Origin: an uncultured Clostridium sp.
GTDB taxonomy: Bacteria > Bacillota > Clostridia > TANB77 > CAG-508
Direction of reading: 5' to 3'
NCBI GenBank assembly: GCA_946639585.1
Contig: CAMPBS010000007.1
Location: forward strand, 1 to 52,340
DNA length: 52,340 nucleotides
A program made the position numbers and the translations under genes. The notes below the pieces were generated by a model. It did not search any database, was not told the origin of the DNA, and was given only the letters and a program-made list of their open reading frames with translations. Shown here piece after piece: positions 24,311 to 32,095 of the stretch (position 1 is the stretch's first letter; every line of letters starts with the position of its first letter).

Positions 24311-25880
24311 TTACTCTACTATTACCCAATCTCCATTTGAATTTTGTTGGATATTAGATTTTAGAGAAACTACGGGCCTCAACCCAAAAGCTTTGTTGTT
24401 GCTATAGCCGATGCTACCGCCGCCGCCGCCCGTAAGACACACGCTGTTAGTAGTGTTGCCGGAATAAGGAGAAGCGAGCCAATAATAGCTGTCTGTACTA
24501 GAAGTATATCCATAACTACTATCTAATTGTGATAAATTTCTTAAATAAAATAATCCTTTTGCTCCATCTGTTGTTGCTGTTTGTGTTGTGCTATTCTGCG
24601 CTAAATTTCTTGCTATGTTTAATTCTTCTAATGTTAATGCGTGTACACTTTCTATTTCTGTTGTGTTTGCGTCATCTTCTGTTTTAGCTTTACTTGTTAT
24701 AAATATTGAACCATTTGCAGTGTTAGTAACATTTGCTACTTGATCACCATTTGTTATTGTTCCATATCCTGCTGCATTCTTGGCCGGACTTGTAGTTGAT
24801 GACATTGGTATTGAAGTAAAATTATATTTCATTCCATATGTCGCTTTTTCATTTGCATTTCCAGTTGTCCCCCACCATGAATTTCCATTTGTTCCATCAT
24901 AATGATAATATAATTTAGCTGGTATTCCTGTTGAAACTATTTTTACATTTTTATATTGCCCCGGATGTGCTGTATCTTCTTCTGCATATAATATTCTCCA
25001 TCCATTATCTTTTGTAAATGTTTGGCCTGTTACACACATATCTGTATATGAAACATTATATTCTATAAATAAACCTATCATTTGTGTTTTTTCTTTTACA
25101 TTTATTATACATCTTTTAGCTTCTTGTGCTTCTACTCCGCTTACTGTTGCTGTTATTACAGCTTTATTATTTCCAACTTCTTGGTCTCCAGCAACGCTTA
25201 TTGTTGCCTTGTTTTTATATGTTGTATCTTGAGTAACAGTTACTTTTGTGCTTCCGCTTTTTCTTGTTATAGAAATTTCTCCTAATTTTCTTGTTGGTAT
25301 AAGATTATTAGATGAATTGTAGCATTTTACTTCTACTGTTTTACTCTTTCCTTGTTCTATTTCGAGTGTTGTAGGATTTAATTCAACTCTAGCAACCACA
25401 GCTGGTGCATTATCTTCAATTTCTCCCCATGTTAATAATCCATCTTGTATTTTTAATGTACCTACTACTTCAAAGTCCCTTGTTGATATTATTATTTCTG
25501 CATCTCCTTTTATGCTATTTGTTTCTGCTTGAGTTACTTCTATTGATGCTTTCCCAATAGTTTTTCCGTTATATGGTAATACAGAATCTATTACCGCTTG
25601 TCCTATTGTTGTAGCAGCCTCTGTGACTGATACCCCATTTCCTACATATGCTGTATCATAGGCTTCTGTTTTTGCATTTACTGCTGTTAAATTAATTTGG
25701 TCTTTTGCTGAACCAATATCATTTTTTTGCTCTGCTTCATTTGCTTTTGCTGGTGCAGAGTCACTTCCTGTTAGTGCATTTATTGTTATACCTGCTAATA
25801 TTAGTAAAACAATGATCGTAATAACAAGGGCAATAAGCGTAATTCCGCTTGTTTTGTGTTTTATTTACATGACTCATCAT
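24311..25880 (-). CDS. Pilin-like surface protein B with variable lectin-like C-terminus; requires +1 frameshift
   Basis: The frame is open from about 25866 to 24311 (roughly 515 codons). It has a prepilin-type N-terminus (GITLIALVITIIVLLILAG), a helical stalk, an Ig-like/BIG2-type domain (ELNPTTLEIEQGKSKTVEV) and a C-terminal lectin-like region with YWLASPYSG and GLRPVVSLKS. No ATG, GTG or TTG occurs in this frame before 25399. The well-placed ATGs (25880/25877 after AGAAGG) lie in the zero frame. A +1 shift at 25845-25850 joins MMSHVNKTQNK to GITLIAL, exactly as in gene A. GTG 25399 alone would give a protein without leader or stalk, which is unlikely. Confidence 0.75.
24360..24495 (-). other. 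Candidate DGR-type variable region of pilin-like B
   Basis: In 42 codons about 19 end in C (AGC, CTC, TCC, GGC, AAC, ATC), including four GGC in a row, while the preceding 40 codons almost never end in C. NNC codons are what adenine mutagenesis of AAC template codons gives. The GC-rich TTTGGGTTGAGGCCCG at its end sits where an initiation-of-homology segment would be. No reverse transcriptase or template repeat is in the window. Confidence 0.55.
25845..25880 (-). other. Candidate +1 frameshift site, pilin-like B
   Basis: The zero frame from ATG 25880 passes CAA-AAC-AAG-CGG and ends at a TGA in the pilin region. A +1 shift over the C of CGG restores NKGITLIAL. The pilin frame upstream is blocked by TAA. 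The local sequence is identical to that of gene A over 19 bases. Confidence 0.6.
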
Positions 25881-25918
25881 ATTTATACCTTCTTTCTCTT
25901 TGGTTTATTTACTATTTT

Positions 25919-25947
25919 AGTTTATCAAATGTAATTAAATTTCACAA
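25919..25947 (-). promoter_or_regulatory. Promoter of pilin-like gene B
   Basis: TTGTGA (25947-25942) and TAAACT (25924-25919) on the minus strand, with a 17-base spacer, 38 bases from ATG 25880. Confidence 0.5.
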
Positions 25948-25962
25948 TAGTTTTAATAAAAC

Positions 25963-25988
25963 TGTAATATACTTGTAATATTTCAGTT
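25963..25988. promoter_or_regulatory. Conserved upstream motif of the pilin-like genes, copy B
   Basis: TGTAATATACTTGTAATATT followed by TCAGTT aligns with 9513-9535 upstream of gene A at the same distance from the start codon. Confidence 0.5.
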
Positions 25989-26015
25989 AACTTTTTGAAA
26001 GTGTCCCCAAAAGTT
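25989..26015. repeat. Short palindromic repeat SPR-6
   Basis: AACTTTTTG and CAAAAGTT pair around AAAGTGTCCC. It overlaps the stop codon of the 26014 gene. Confidence 0.65.
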
Positions 26016-27147
26016 AGGTTTCTTTTCTATTCATTGCAATGAAAACTATAACTCCAACTATTATTGGAACATAGAATGTGTATAGTCTCCAGAATAGTAT
26101 TGCTAGGTTTAGCCCAGTTGCAAATATTGTTCTGTAGAACAGTGCAAAGCCTCCTTCTGCTCCTAGCCCTGAACCTGGTGTTGGTATGAATGACATTACT
26201 AATAATAGGTATGCTTGTACTAATATTACTTGTATATATGATGTTCCAACATTTCCAAATGCTTGGTATATCATAAATGGTATTGAGAAGTATGCTAATA
26301 ACTGTACCATTTGTATTGCAAACATTTTTAGTAGTGTTTTCTTTTGGCCTTTCATTTTTTTGAATTGTTCACTATAGTTTGATATGCTTCCATCAATTTT
26401 TGTTACTGTATGTTCATAATCTTTTACTAGTCTTCTTTTTCCAAGTTTTATTTTTGAACCTAGTTTTATGAATGGTTTTGCAATTTTTAGTATTATGTTT
26501 TTATTTATTCCTGCTGTTAATATGAAAACTGTTGCTATTAGATTCATCACAAAACCAAGCACTACAAGCCATATATAGTTTCCAAATGTATTGTTGAAAA
26601 ATTCTAGGTTTGTGAATAATAGTATAAATGCCCATGCAAATAAACCTATCTGATATACAACAAATTTCATCATTAAAACTGATAGTGTATCACTTGCTCG
26701 TAGTCCATGTTTTTTTAGAATATATGCTATAAATGGTTGTCCACCTGAGCTAAATGGTGTTATATTATTGAATAATCTTCCTATTATATTTGTTTGTAAT
26801 GATAATTTGTATTTATGTTTTGGATATATCTTTTTTAGAGGAATATGCATGATTAGTGCTTCAGAAAACCATTCTACAGCTAAACACGCTAGACCTGCTA
26901 CAATCCACCCATAATTTGCATTTTTTAGAACATTTACTATATTTTCCATTCCCTCTTCATTTATTATATATACTATTAATCCTACAAAAACTGCAAATAT
27001 AAATAAAAAGTTGATTATTTTTGATTTTTTGCTTTTTTGTTTAACTTGGTTTAGTTCTTTTAATTCTTGTCTTAATCTTTCTTTTCTGATTTGCCTAATT
27101 CTTTTCCCTCGTGCAATAACTTCAGGTGATTTTCTTTTAAATAACAT
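26014..27147 (-). CDS. YbhN / LPG-synthase transmembrane-domain family protein
   Basis: A 377-residue polytopic protein with about eight hydrophobic helices, matching the lysylphosphatidylglycerol-synthase transmembrane (UPF0104/YbhN) family. The family motifs TPFSSGGQPF (near residue 138) and PTPGSGLGAEGGF (near 326) are present. It has no C-terminal aminoacyl-transferase domain, so it is not MprF itself. It may move or modify a lipid in the membrane. A basic, coiled N-terminus (about 45 residues) precedes the first helix. Start: ATG 27147 after AAGGAGAG. Copy 2 of the 140-bp element lies just upstream. Confidence 0.85.
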   Translation of the reverse strand: MLFKRKSPEVIARGKRIRQIRKERLRQELKELNQVKQKSKKSKIINFLFIFAVFVGLIVYIINEEGMENIVNVLKNANYGWIVAGLACLAVEWFSEALIMHIPLKKIYPKHKYKLSLQTNIIGRLFNNITPFSSGGQPFIAYILKKHGLRASDTLSVLMMKFVVYQIGLFAWAFILLFTNLEFFNNTFGNYIWLVVLGFVMNLIATVFILTAGINKNIILKIAKPFIKLGSKIKLGKRRLVKDYEHTVTKIDGSISNYSEQFKKMKGQKKTLLKMFAIQMVQLLAYFSIPFMIYQAFGNVGTSYIQVILVQAYLLLVMSFIPTPGSGLGAEGGFALFYRTIFATGLNLAILFWRLYTFYVPIIVGVIVFIAMNRKET

Positions 27148-27164
27148 TATTCTCTCTCCTTATT

Positions 27165-27303
27165 AGTTAAATATATTGATTTTAAAACCCGCGTAAGCGA
27201 CCAACCGAAGCGAAGCGCAGGGCGACTGGAGCAACTTACAGACTAGTATTATTAAAATCTGGAAGTTGCGACACCAAGGGTTTAAAAATCAATATATTTA
27301 ACT
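27165..27303 (+). repeat. Structured 140-bp dispersed element, copy 2
   Basis: Arms 27165-27190 and 27278-27303 pair over 26 bases with one A:A mismatch at the same place as in copy 1. At the covarying arm position this copy has G27178 with C27290 (T-A in copy 1, A-T in copy 3). The inner hairpin uses CAGA/TCTG where copy 1 has CATA/TATG. It lies ten bases downstream of the acyl-CoA synthetase stop. Confidence 0.87.
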
Positions 27304-27312
27304 TAATTAAAA

Positions 27313-29211
27313 CTAAAGTTGAAGTATTTTCCCCTCTTTAATTTCAACAAATCTCTTTATTTTCTTTGTTGTAGTTTTAATAAATTCTCCATCTCTTATT
27401 TCTAAGCCTTTGATTGCTTTATATGGTGTTACTTTTTTATTTACTTGTTTTATTTTGTCCCAAATTATATCATATATTTCTTTTATTGATTTTTCGCCAT
27501 ATAATTCTTTTATTTTATCATAGTTTGGTATTACTCTACATGTTACTTTTAGTTCTTTTTCGCCTTCTATTTCTTTTCCATAGACCATACATTCTAGTAT
27601 TTCTTGTACTGGAGAAAGTAATAGTTCTAATTCTTCTGGATAAATGTTTTTACCATTTTGCGTTACTATTACATTTTTTATTCTTCCTGTTATGAATATG
27701 AAACCATCTTTATCTACATAACCAATGTCTCCAGAATGGAACCATCTTGTTCCATCTTCGTCATATTCTATTACTTCTTTTGTTGCTTCCTCGTCCTCGT
27801 AATAGCCCATCATTAAAGTATTTGTTGAAAGAAGTATTTCTCCTTCGCCTTTTTCGTCTGGATTATCTACTTTTACTTTTCCATTTACTATTATTTTTCC
27901 TGCTGATCCTATTATGTTTTCAAAATCTGGTGTAACTGCTGATATTGGTGATGTTTCTGTTAGTCCATATCCTTGTATAAATAGTAAACCTAAATCTGAA
28001 TACCATTTTCCAACTTTTTTGTCTATTGGAGCAGCTGCCGATACTACTAGTCTTAATTTTCCGCCCAATCCTGCATATATTTCTTTAAATACTTTTTTCT
28101 TTATATCTATACCAAAGCCTTTTAGTAGGTTTGTTATTTGCATCATTGATGCTACAAGTTTTTCTTTTCCGCTCTTTTGAATGTTTTTCATTATGTTTCT
28201 ATATAAATTTTCAAGTAATATTGGAACTGCTAGCATAAATGTTGGACTTGTTTCTTTTAAGTTGTCTGATATATATCTAAGTCCTTGACATACGGCAATT
28301 GATGCACCAACTGCAAATGGTACAATAAATCCTATGCTTGATTCATAAGTATGATGTAATGGTAATACTGAAAAGAATCTGTCTTCATCTGTTATTATTA
28401 CATAAGCTGATACTGCATTTACGTTGTTTGCAAGTTGTCTGTTATTTGCCATTACTCCTTTGCTGTTAGCTGTTGTTCCAGATGTGAAGAATAATGCTTT
28501 GAATTCTTCAGGATCTATTTTTATTTTAAGGAAAGAATCGTCTCCATTTTTAATCATTTCTTTTCCTTCATTTATTACTGTTTTTATTCCGATTGTGTTT
28601 CCTTCCAGTTTTGCATTACTTTTCATTTCAATAAAGTATTTTACAGTTGGGACTTTGCCTTTTATTTCTTCTATTCTTTCTTTTATATGTGGAGAATAAA
28701 TTACAACTGCTGCTCTTGCTCTATTTACAACGTTTTCTATTTCGTTTGTTGGTAGTTCTTTATCTACTGGTACAGCAATACCTGTTCCCATCAATGCTGT
28801 CATGTATGAAACATACCAATAATATTGATTTTCTCCTATTATTACTATTCTTTCGTCTTTTAGGTTATATTTGTTTGTTAATGCTGTTCCTAATGCTTCA
28901 ACATCATCTCCGAATTCTCTGAATGTATATTCTTTAAATTTTTCGTCTTTTGGATTTTCTTTATCCAATATGAATTCCTTGTTTGCAAAGTGTTTCATTG
29001 TGTGAAAATATATTTCTTGTATTGTTTTATAATTTGTTTCTTTATAGTGTTCACCTTTTTTTAGTTTTGGTCTATTATCTAATTTGGGTAATTCTTCTTG
29101 ATATTCTTCATTTAATTCTTCGATTTCTCCTAAATCGTCCATTGTTATTTTGTTAAATTTCATTTCTGGTATTTCTTTGAATTGATCATTTAATTGGTTT
29201 TTTTCACTCAT
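27313..29211 (-). CDS. Long-chain acyl-CoA synthetase / AMP-binding enzyme
   Basis: An adenylate-forming ligase that activates a fatty acid to acyl-AMP and then a thioester. Motifs: the P-loop-like LFFTSGTTANSKGV (near residue 242), GYGLTETSP, WFHSGDIGYVDKDGFIFITGR and the C-terminal GKNIYPEELE. Length 632 fits FadD/long-chain types. I chose ATG 29211 over the GTG at 29220, because TAGGAG would almost touch the GTG. An acyl-ACP thioesterase and several acyltransferases nearby suggest a local lipid theme. Confidence 0.92.
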   Translation of the reverse strand: MSEKNQLNDQFKEIPEMKFNKITMDDLGEIEELNEEYQEELPKLDNRPKLKKGEHYKETNYKTIQEIYFHTMKHFANKEFILDKENPKDEKFKEYTFREFGDDVEALGTALTNKYNLKDERIVIIGENQYYWYVSYMTALMGTGIAVPVDKELPTNEIENVVNRARAAVVIYSPHIKERIEEIKGKVPTVKYFIEMKSNAKLEGNTIGIKTVINEGKEMIKNGDDSFLKIKIDPEEFKALFFTSGTTANSKGVMANNRQLANNVNAVSAYVIITDEDRFFSVLPLHHTYESSIGFIVPFAVGASIAVCQGLRYISDNLKETSPTFMLAVPILLENLYRNIMKNIQKSGKEKLVASMMQITNLLKGFGIDIKKKVFKEIYAGLGGKLRLVVSAAAPIDKKVGKWYSDLGLLFIQGYGLTETSPISAVTPDFENIIGSAGKIIVNGKVKVDNPDEKGEGEILLSTNTLMMGYYEDEEATKEVIEYDEDGTRWFHSGDIGYVDKDGFIFITGRIKNVIVTQNGKNIYPEELELLLSPVQEILECMVYGKEIEGEKELKVTCRVIPNYDKIKELYGEKSIKEIYDIIWDKIKQVNKKVTPYKAIKGLEIRDGEFIKTTTKKIKRFVEIKEGKILQL

Positions 29212-29296
29212 CTTAAACACACTCCTATTTGTTTTTTACATTATAATTCAAAATCTTATTATTGTAAACAAGTTTTGGTAAAAAAGCATTAAAAAG

Positions 29297-29321
29297 CCCT
29301 TTAATCTTATTGATTAAAGGG
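29297..29321 (-). terminator. Terminator of the dockerin gene
   Basis: CCCTTTAATC and GATTAAAGGG pair perfectly. On the minus strand CTTTTTAATG follows. Confidence 0.85.
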
Positions 29322-29346
29322 TTCTTATGCTTTTATTAGATTTTGG

Positions 29347-29817
29347 TTATATCATTTTTCTTAATTTTATTAGGTCTGTTACATTAATTTTTCCGTCTCC
29401 ATTTATGTCTGCTTGGTTTCTATAGAATTCATATTTGAAATCACGTTTTGATTTCATATAAGCAGCTAATATTACCATATCTGTAACATTAACTTTTCCA
29501 TCTAGGTTAATATCTCCTTTTTTTGTATTGCAAGGAAATACCGCTTTTGATTTAATATTTAAGCTTATTAATATAATATCCTCTTTATTAATTTCACCAT
29601 TTTCATCTACGTCTGCAACTTTTATTTCTTCATCTTTTAATTTCTTGTAACCTTTTAAATAAGCAGCTACTTTTATTATATCTGTAACATTTATTTTTCC
29701 ATCTCCATTAACATCTCCTACCGTTCTTGTTGCAGCATAAGTACTTGATGATATAATTGATATTCCTAACATTACTAGTAGCATAATTATTGCGATAATT
29801 TTTTTAGTTTTATTCAT
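29347..29817 (-). CDS. Secreted double-dockerin protein
   Basis: 156 residues: a signal peptide (MNKTKKIIAIIMLLVMLG, probably cut after STYA) followed only by four calcium-binding dockerin type I loops: DVNGDGKINVTD, DVDENGEINKED, DINLDGKVNVTD and DINGDGKINVTD. They form two complete dockerin modules. Dockerins bind cohesins and normally sit at the end of cellulosomal enzymes, yet no catalytic domain is present here and no cohesin is in the window. It could cross-link two cohesin partners or bind calcium. Start: ATG 29817 with AAAGGAG. Confidence 0.88.
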   Translation of the reverse strand: MNKTKKIIAIIMLLVMLGISIISSSTYAATRTVGDVNGDGKINVTDIIKVAAYLKGYKKLKDEEIKVADVDENGEINKEDIILISLNIKSKAVFPCNTKKGDINLDGKVNVTDMVILAAYMKSKRDFKYEFYRNQADINGDGKINVTDLIKLRKMI

Positions 29818-29942
29818 TATAAAACCACTCCTTTCAATTTTTAATTATCCAATTTTTAGCAATTATATTATAACACATAATTATAATTCTTGCAAGTTTT
29901 ATGTTAATCATTGATCATTTTTAATTTCAATTATTCAAAATA

Positions 29943-30659
29943 CTATATTTTTAGTCTTATTATTGCGTGTAATGTAGATTCATCCTCACTTTTTAGAACT
30001 GCATAATGGTATCCATTTTCTATAGAATATAAACATTTTATTTTGCTATTATCTTTTATTTCTTTTTTATACATTACTTCGACTTCTTTTGCATTTCTCA
30101 TTATTTCGAATGGAATTACTTGAATTGCAAAATCTATATAGTTTAAGTTATGTACATGGCCATTTATGTCTATCATGTCTCTTGTTACTTGTGTTTCACA
30201 GCTTTCAATATATTTTTCTGGTTCTGTAAGTTTTTCTATTTTTTCTTCAAAAACTGATTTTTCTTCTGTTGTATAAGCCTTTTGAACTTCTTCATCTATT
30301 CTGCATATTGCTAGTTTTTGTGTATCTACTAATGCCCATTTTGATGTTGCAATTGCAACTTTTTCTCCTTGTTCATCATATACTTCAAAATCACGGAATG
30401 CATATATTTTTTCAATACTTTTTGACCATGTTTTTATTTTTAATGTTTCTGCATAATGCGGTCTTCTTATAAATTTTAATTTCCAGTTAAGTAATATCCA
30501 GCTTTTGTGTTTTTCTGGAATATCTAATAGCCCATATCCTGCTATATTTGAATGTATTCCTCCAATGTCTTCTAAAAAGCTAAACATTGATTTTATTTTT
30601 AAGTTATTTTGAAAATCTATATCTCTTAATCCTATAAAGAATTCGTGTTCTACAAACAT
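29943..30659 (-). CDS. Acyl-ACP thioesterase
   Basis: A FatA/FatB-type bacterial acyl-ACP thioesterase that releases free fatty acids from acyl carrier protein. It shows two hot-dog folds in 238 residues. The first begins FFIGLRDIDFQNNLKI. The second holds the catalytic-region motif DINGHVHNLNYIDF (near residue 166). TSKWALVDTQKL is also typical. Start: ATG 30659 after AAGGAG. It is probably transcribed alone. Confidence 0.9.
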   Translation of the reverse strand: MFVEHEFFIGLRDIDFQNNLKIKSMFSFLEDIGGIHSNIAGYGLLDIPEKHKSWILLNWKLKFIRRPHYAETLKIKTWSKSIEKIYAFRDFEVYDEQGEKVAIATSKWALVDTQKLAICRIDEEVQKAYTTEEKSVFEEKIEKLTEPEKYIESCETQVTRDMIDINGHVHNLNYIDFAIQVIPFEIMRNAKEVEVMYKKEIKDNSKIKCLYSIENGYHYAVLKSEDESTLHAIIRLKI

Positions 30660-30700
30660 TTTTCTTTCTCCTTATTTTACTACTTTTAGTATTACACATA

Positions 30701-30736
30701 ATAAAACCAAATTATTTTTGCATAATTTGGTTTTAT
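30701..30736 (-). terminator. Terminator of carD
   Basis: ATAAAACCAAATTAT and ATAATTTGGTTTTAT form a perfect 15-bp stem around TTTTGC. Confidence 0.8.
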
Positions 30737-30744
30737 TCTTATTA

Positions 30745-31311
30745 TTATAAATTATCTGTTCCTGTTCCTTCAAATGGAATGAATTTTGTAACAACGCTTT
30801 GTTTTACAACATCTTCTGTTCTAAATAAATTGAATGATGTGTTTATTTTATTTTCTATTAGTCTTTCAACTTCGTCTTGACTTGAATGTTCTGCTAATAC
30901 TAATTCACTAACTAGAATTTGTTTTGCGTTGTTAAGCATTTTCTTTTCACCAGTTGATAGTCCTTTTTCTTTTTGTTTGAAACTAAGGTTTCTTACTATA
31001 TCTGCTATTTCGTAGATATCTCCACTTTTCATTTTTTCCATGTTGTCTCTATATCTTTTATTCCAGTTTTTGTCCATATCTGTTTCGTCTTGTTCTAATA
31101 TGCCAAATACCCTTTCAGCAGATTCTTTATCTATAATATTTCTTACTCCTACCTCATCTGCCTTTGCTGTTGGTACCATTACTTTTACTTCCCCAGGCAT
31201 TTTAAGTATGTAGTAAGCTTGTTTTTCCCCTAATATATCTTTTTCTTCAATTGCATCTATAACCCCTGCTCCATGCATTGGATATACGATTTTATCTCCT
31301 ACATTAAACAT
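30745..31311 (-). CDS. carD: CarD/CdnL-family transcription regulator
   Basis: CarD-type proteins bind the RNA polymerase beta subunit and stabilise open promoter complexes. The N-terminal RNAP-interaction domain (FNVGDKIVYPMHGAGVIDAI, then YYILKMPGEVKVMVPTAKA) is followed by the helical C-terminal domain (WNKRYRDNMEKMKSGDIYEIA, LSTGEKKMLNNAKQIL). I chose ATG 31311 (AAGGAG upstream), giving 188 residues. The longer reading to 31362 adds a non-conserved leader. Confidence 0.93.
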   Translation of the reverse strand: MFNVGDKIVYPMHGAGVIDAIEEKDILGEKQAYYILKMPGEVKVMVPTAKADEVGVRNIIDKESAERVFGILEQDETDMDKNWNKRYRDNMEKMKSGDIYEIADIVRNLSFKQKEKGLSTGEKKMLNNAKQILVSELVLAEHSSQDEVERLIENKINTSFNLFRTEDVVKQSVVTKFIPFEGTGTDNL

Positions 31312-31372
31312 GTACGTCAATCTCCTTTCAAGTTTTATTTGGCTAAATTTGTAATTTTGCAAAAAAAATTAT

Positions 31373-31404
31373 AATAAAGTTATGTCAATACTTATAACTT
31401 TATT
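31373..31404 (-). terminator. Terminator of dut / palindrome in carD leader
   Basis: AATAAAGTTAT and ATAACTTTATT are a perfect 11-bp inverted repeat with a ten-base loop. On the minus strand ATAATTTTTTTT follows. It lies between the carD promoter and start, so it could act as an attenuator of carD. Confidence 0.6.
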
Positions 31405-31423
31405 TGATTTTTTAACCATTATT

Positions 31424-31452
31424 ATTATAACATAAAAAATGGCAAAAGTCAA
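31424..31452 (-). promoter_or_regulatory. Promoter of carD
   Basis: TTGACT (31452-31447), a 17-base spacer and perfect TATAAT (31429-31424) on the minus strand. The leader is about 110 bases and includes the 31373-31404 palindrome. Confidence 0.75.
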
Positions 31453-31539
31453 AGACTTTTACCAAATTTTTTTCATATATTTCCATATAATCCTTATATA
31501 TCCAGCGTTACATGTTTTGTGATTTTTTTGTGAAGATTT

Positions 31540-32001
31540 TTATTTATTTGTTGAGCCAAATCCTCCAACTCTTTCTCCTTCAGCTACATCATCGTCTGTC
31601 ACTAGGTACTTTTGGAATACTGCTTGTCCTATTGCTTCACCTTTTTTTATTGTTATATCTTCTTCTTTTATATTATAAAATGCAAACATTATGTGTCCAT
31701 CATTATCTGGATTACCATAGTAGTCTTTATCTACTACTCCAACGCTATTTGCTAATATTAATCCTTTTTTCTTTGGGTTTGAACTTCTGTTGTATAACAT
31801 CAATACTTCATCATCTTGCATATATGCTTTTAATCCTGTTTTTATAAGTGTTGGATTTGTTCCTTTTTTAAAGCTTGGTATTGTTACATCTTCTGCTGCT
31901 TCTATATCATACCCAGCTGAATATTTTGTTTTTCTTATTGGTAAGTTTATACCTGCATTTTCAAATCCTTTTGCAACTTCAAATCCTCTAGTTTTTTCCA
32001 T
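31540..32001 (-). CDS. dut: dUTPase-family nucleotidohydrolase
   Basis: Hydrolyses dUTP to dUMP, keeping uracil out of DNA. The five dUTPase motifs appear in order: AGYDIEAAED (I), NRSSNPKKKGL (II), NSVGVVDKDYYGNPDNDG (III, with a two-to-three-residue expansion compared with GVIDSDYRG forms), KKGEAIGQAVF (IV) and the C-terminal RVGGFGSTNK (V). 153 residues is normal for the trimeric form. Start: ATG 32001 with GGAGG. Confidence 0.92.
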   Translation of the reverse strand: MEKTRGFEVAKGFENAGINLPIRKTKYSAGYDIEAAEDVTIPSFKKGTNPTLIKTGLKAYMQDDEVLMLYNRSSNPKKKGLILANSVGVVDKDYYGNPDNDGHIMFAFYNIKEEDITIKKGEAIGQAVFQKYLVTDDDVAEGERVGGFGSTNK

Positions 32002-32095
32002 TTTTATTCCTCCATTTTTTATAAGATTTATTAGTTATAATATATTATAACTTGATTAAACTTATTTTTTCATAATGTAAAAAAATTGTCAAGTT

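Noticed and set aside
25384..25399. GTG 25399 as the true start of pilin-like gene B
   Set aside because: No ribosome binding site. The upstream frame encodes a coherent prepilin leader and stalk for another 150 codons, so this start would discard them.
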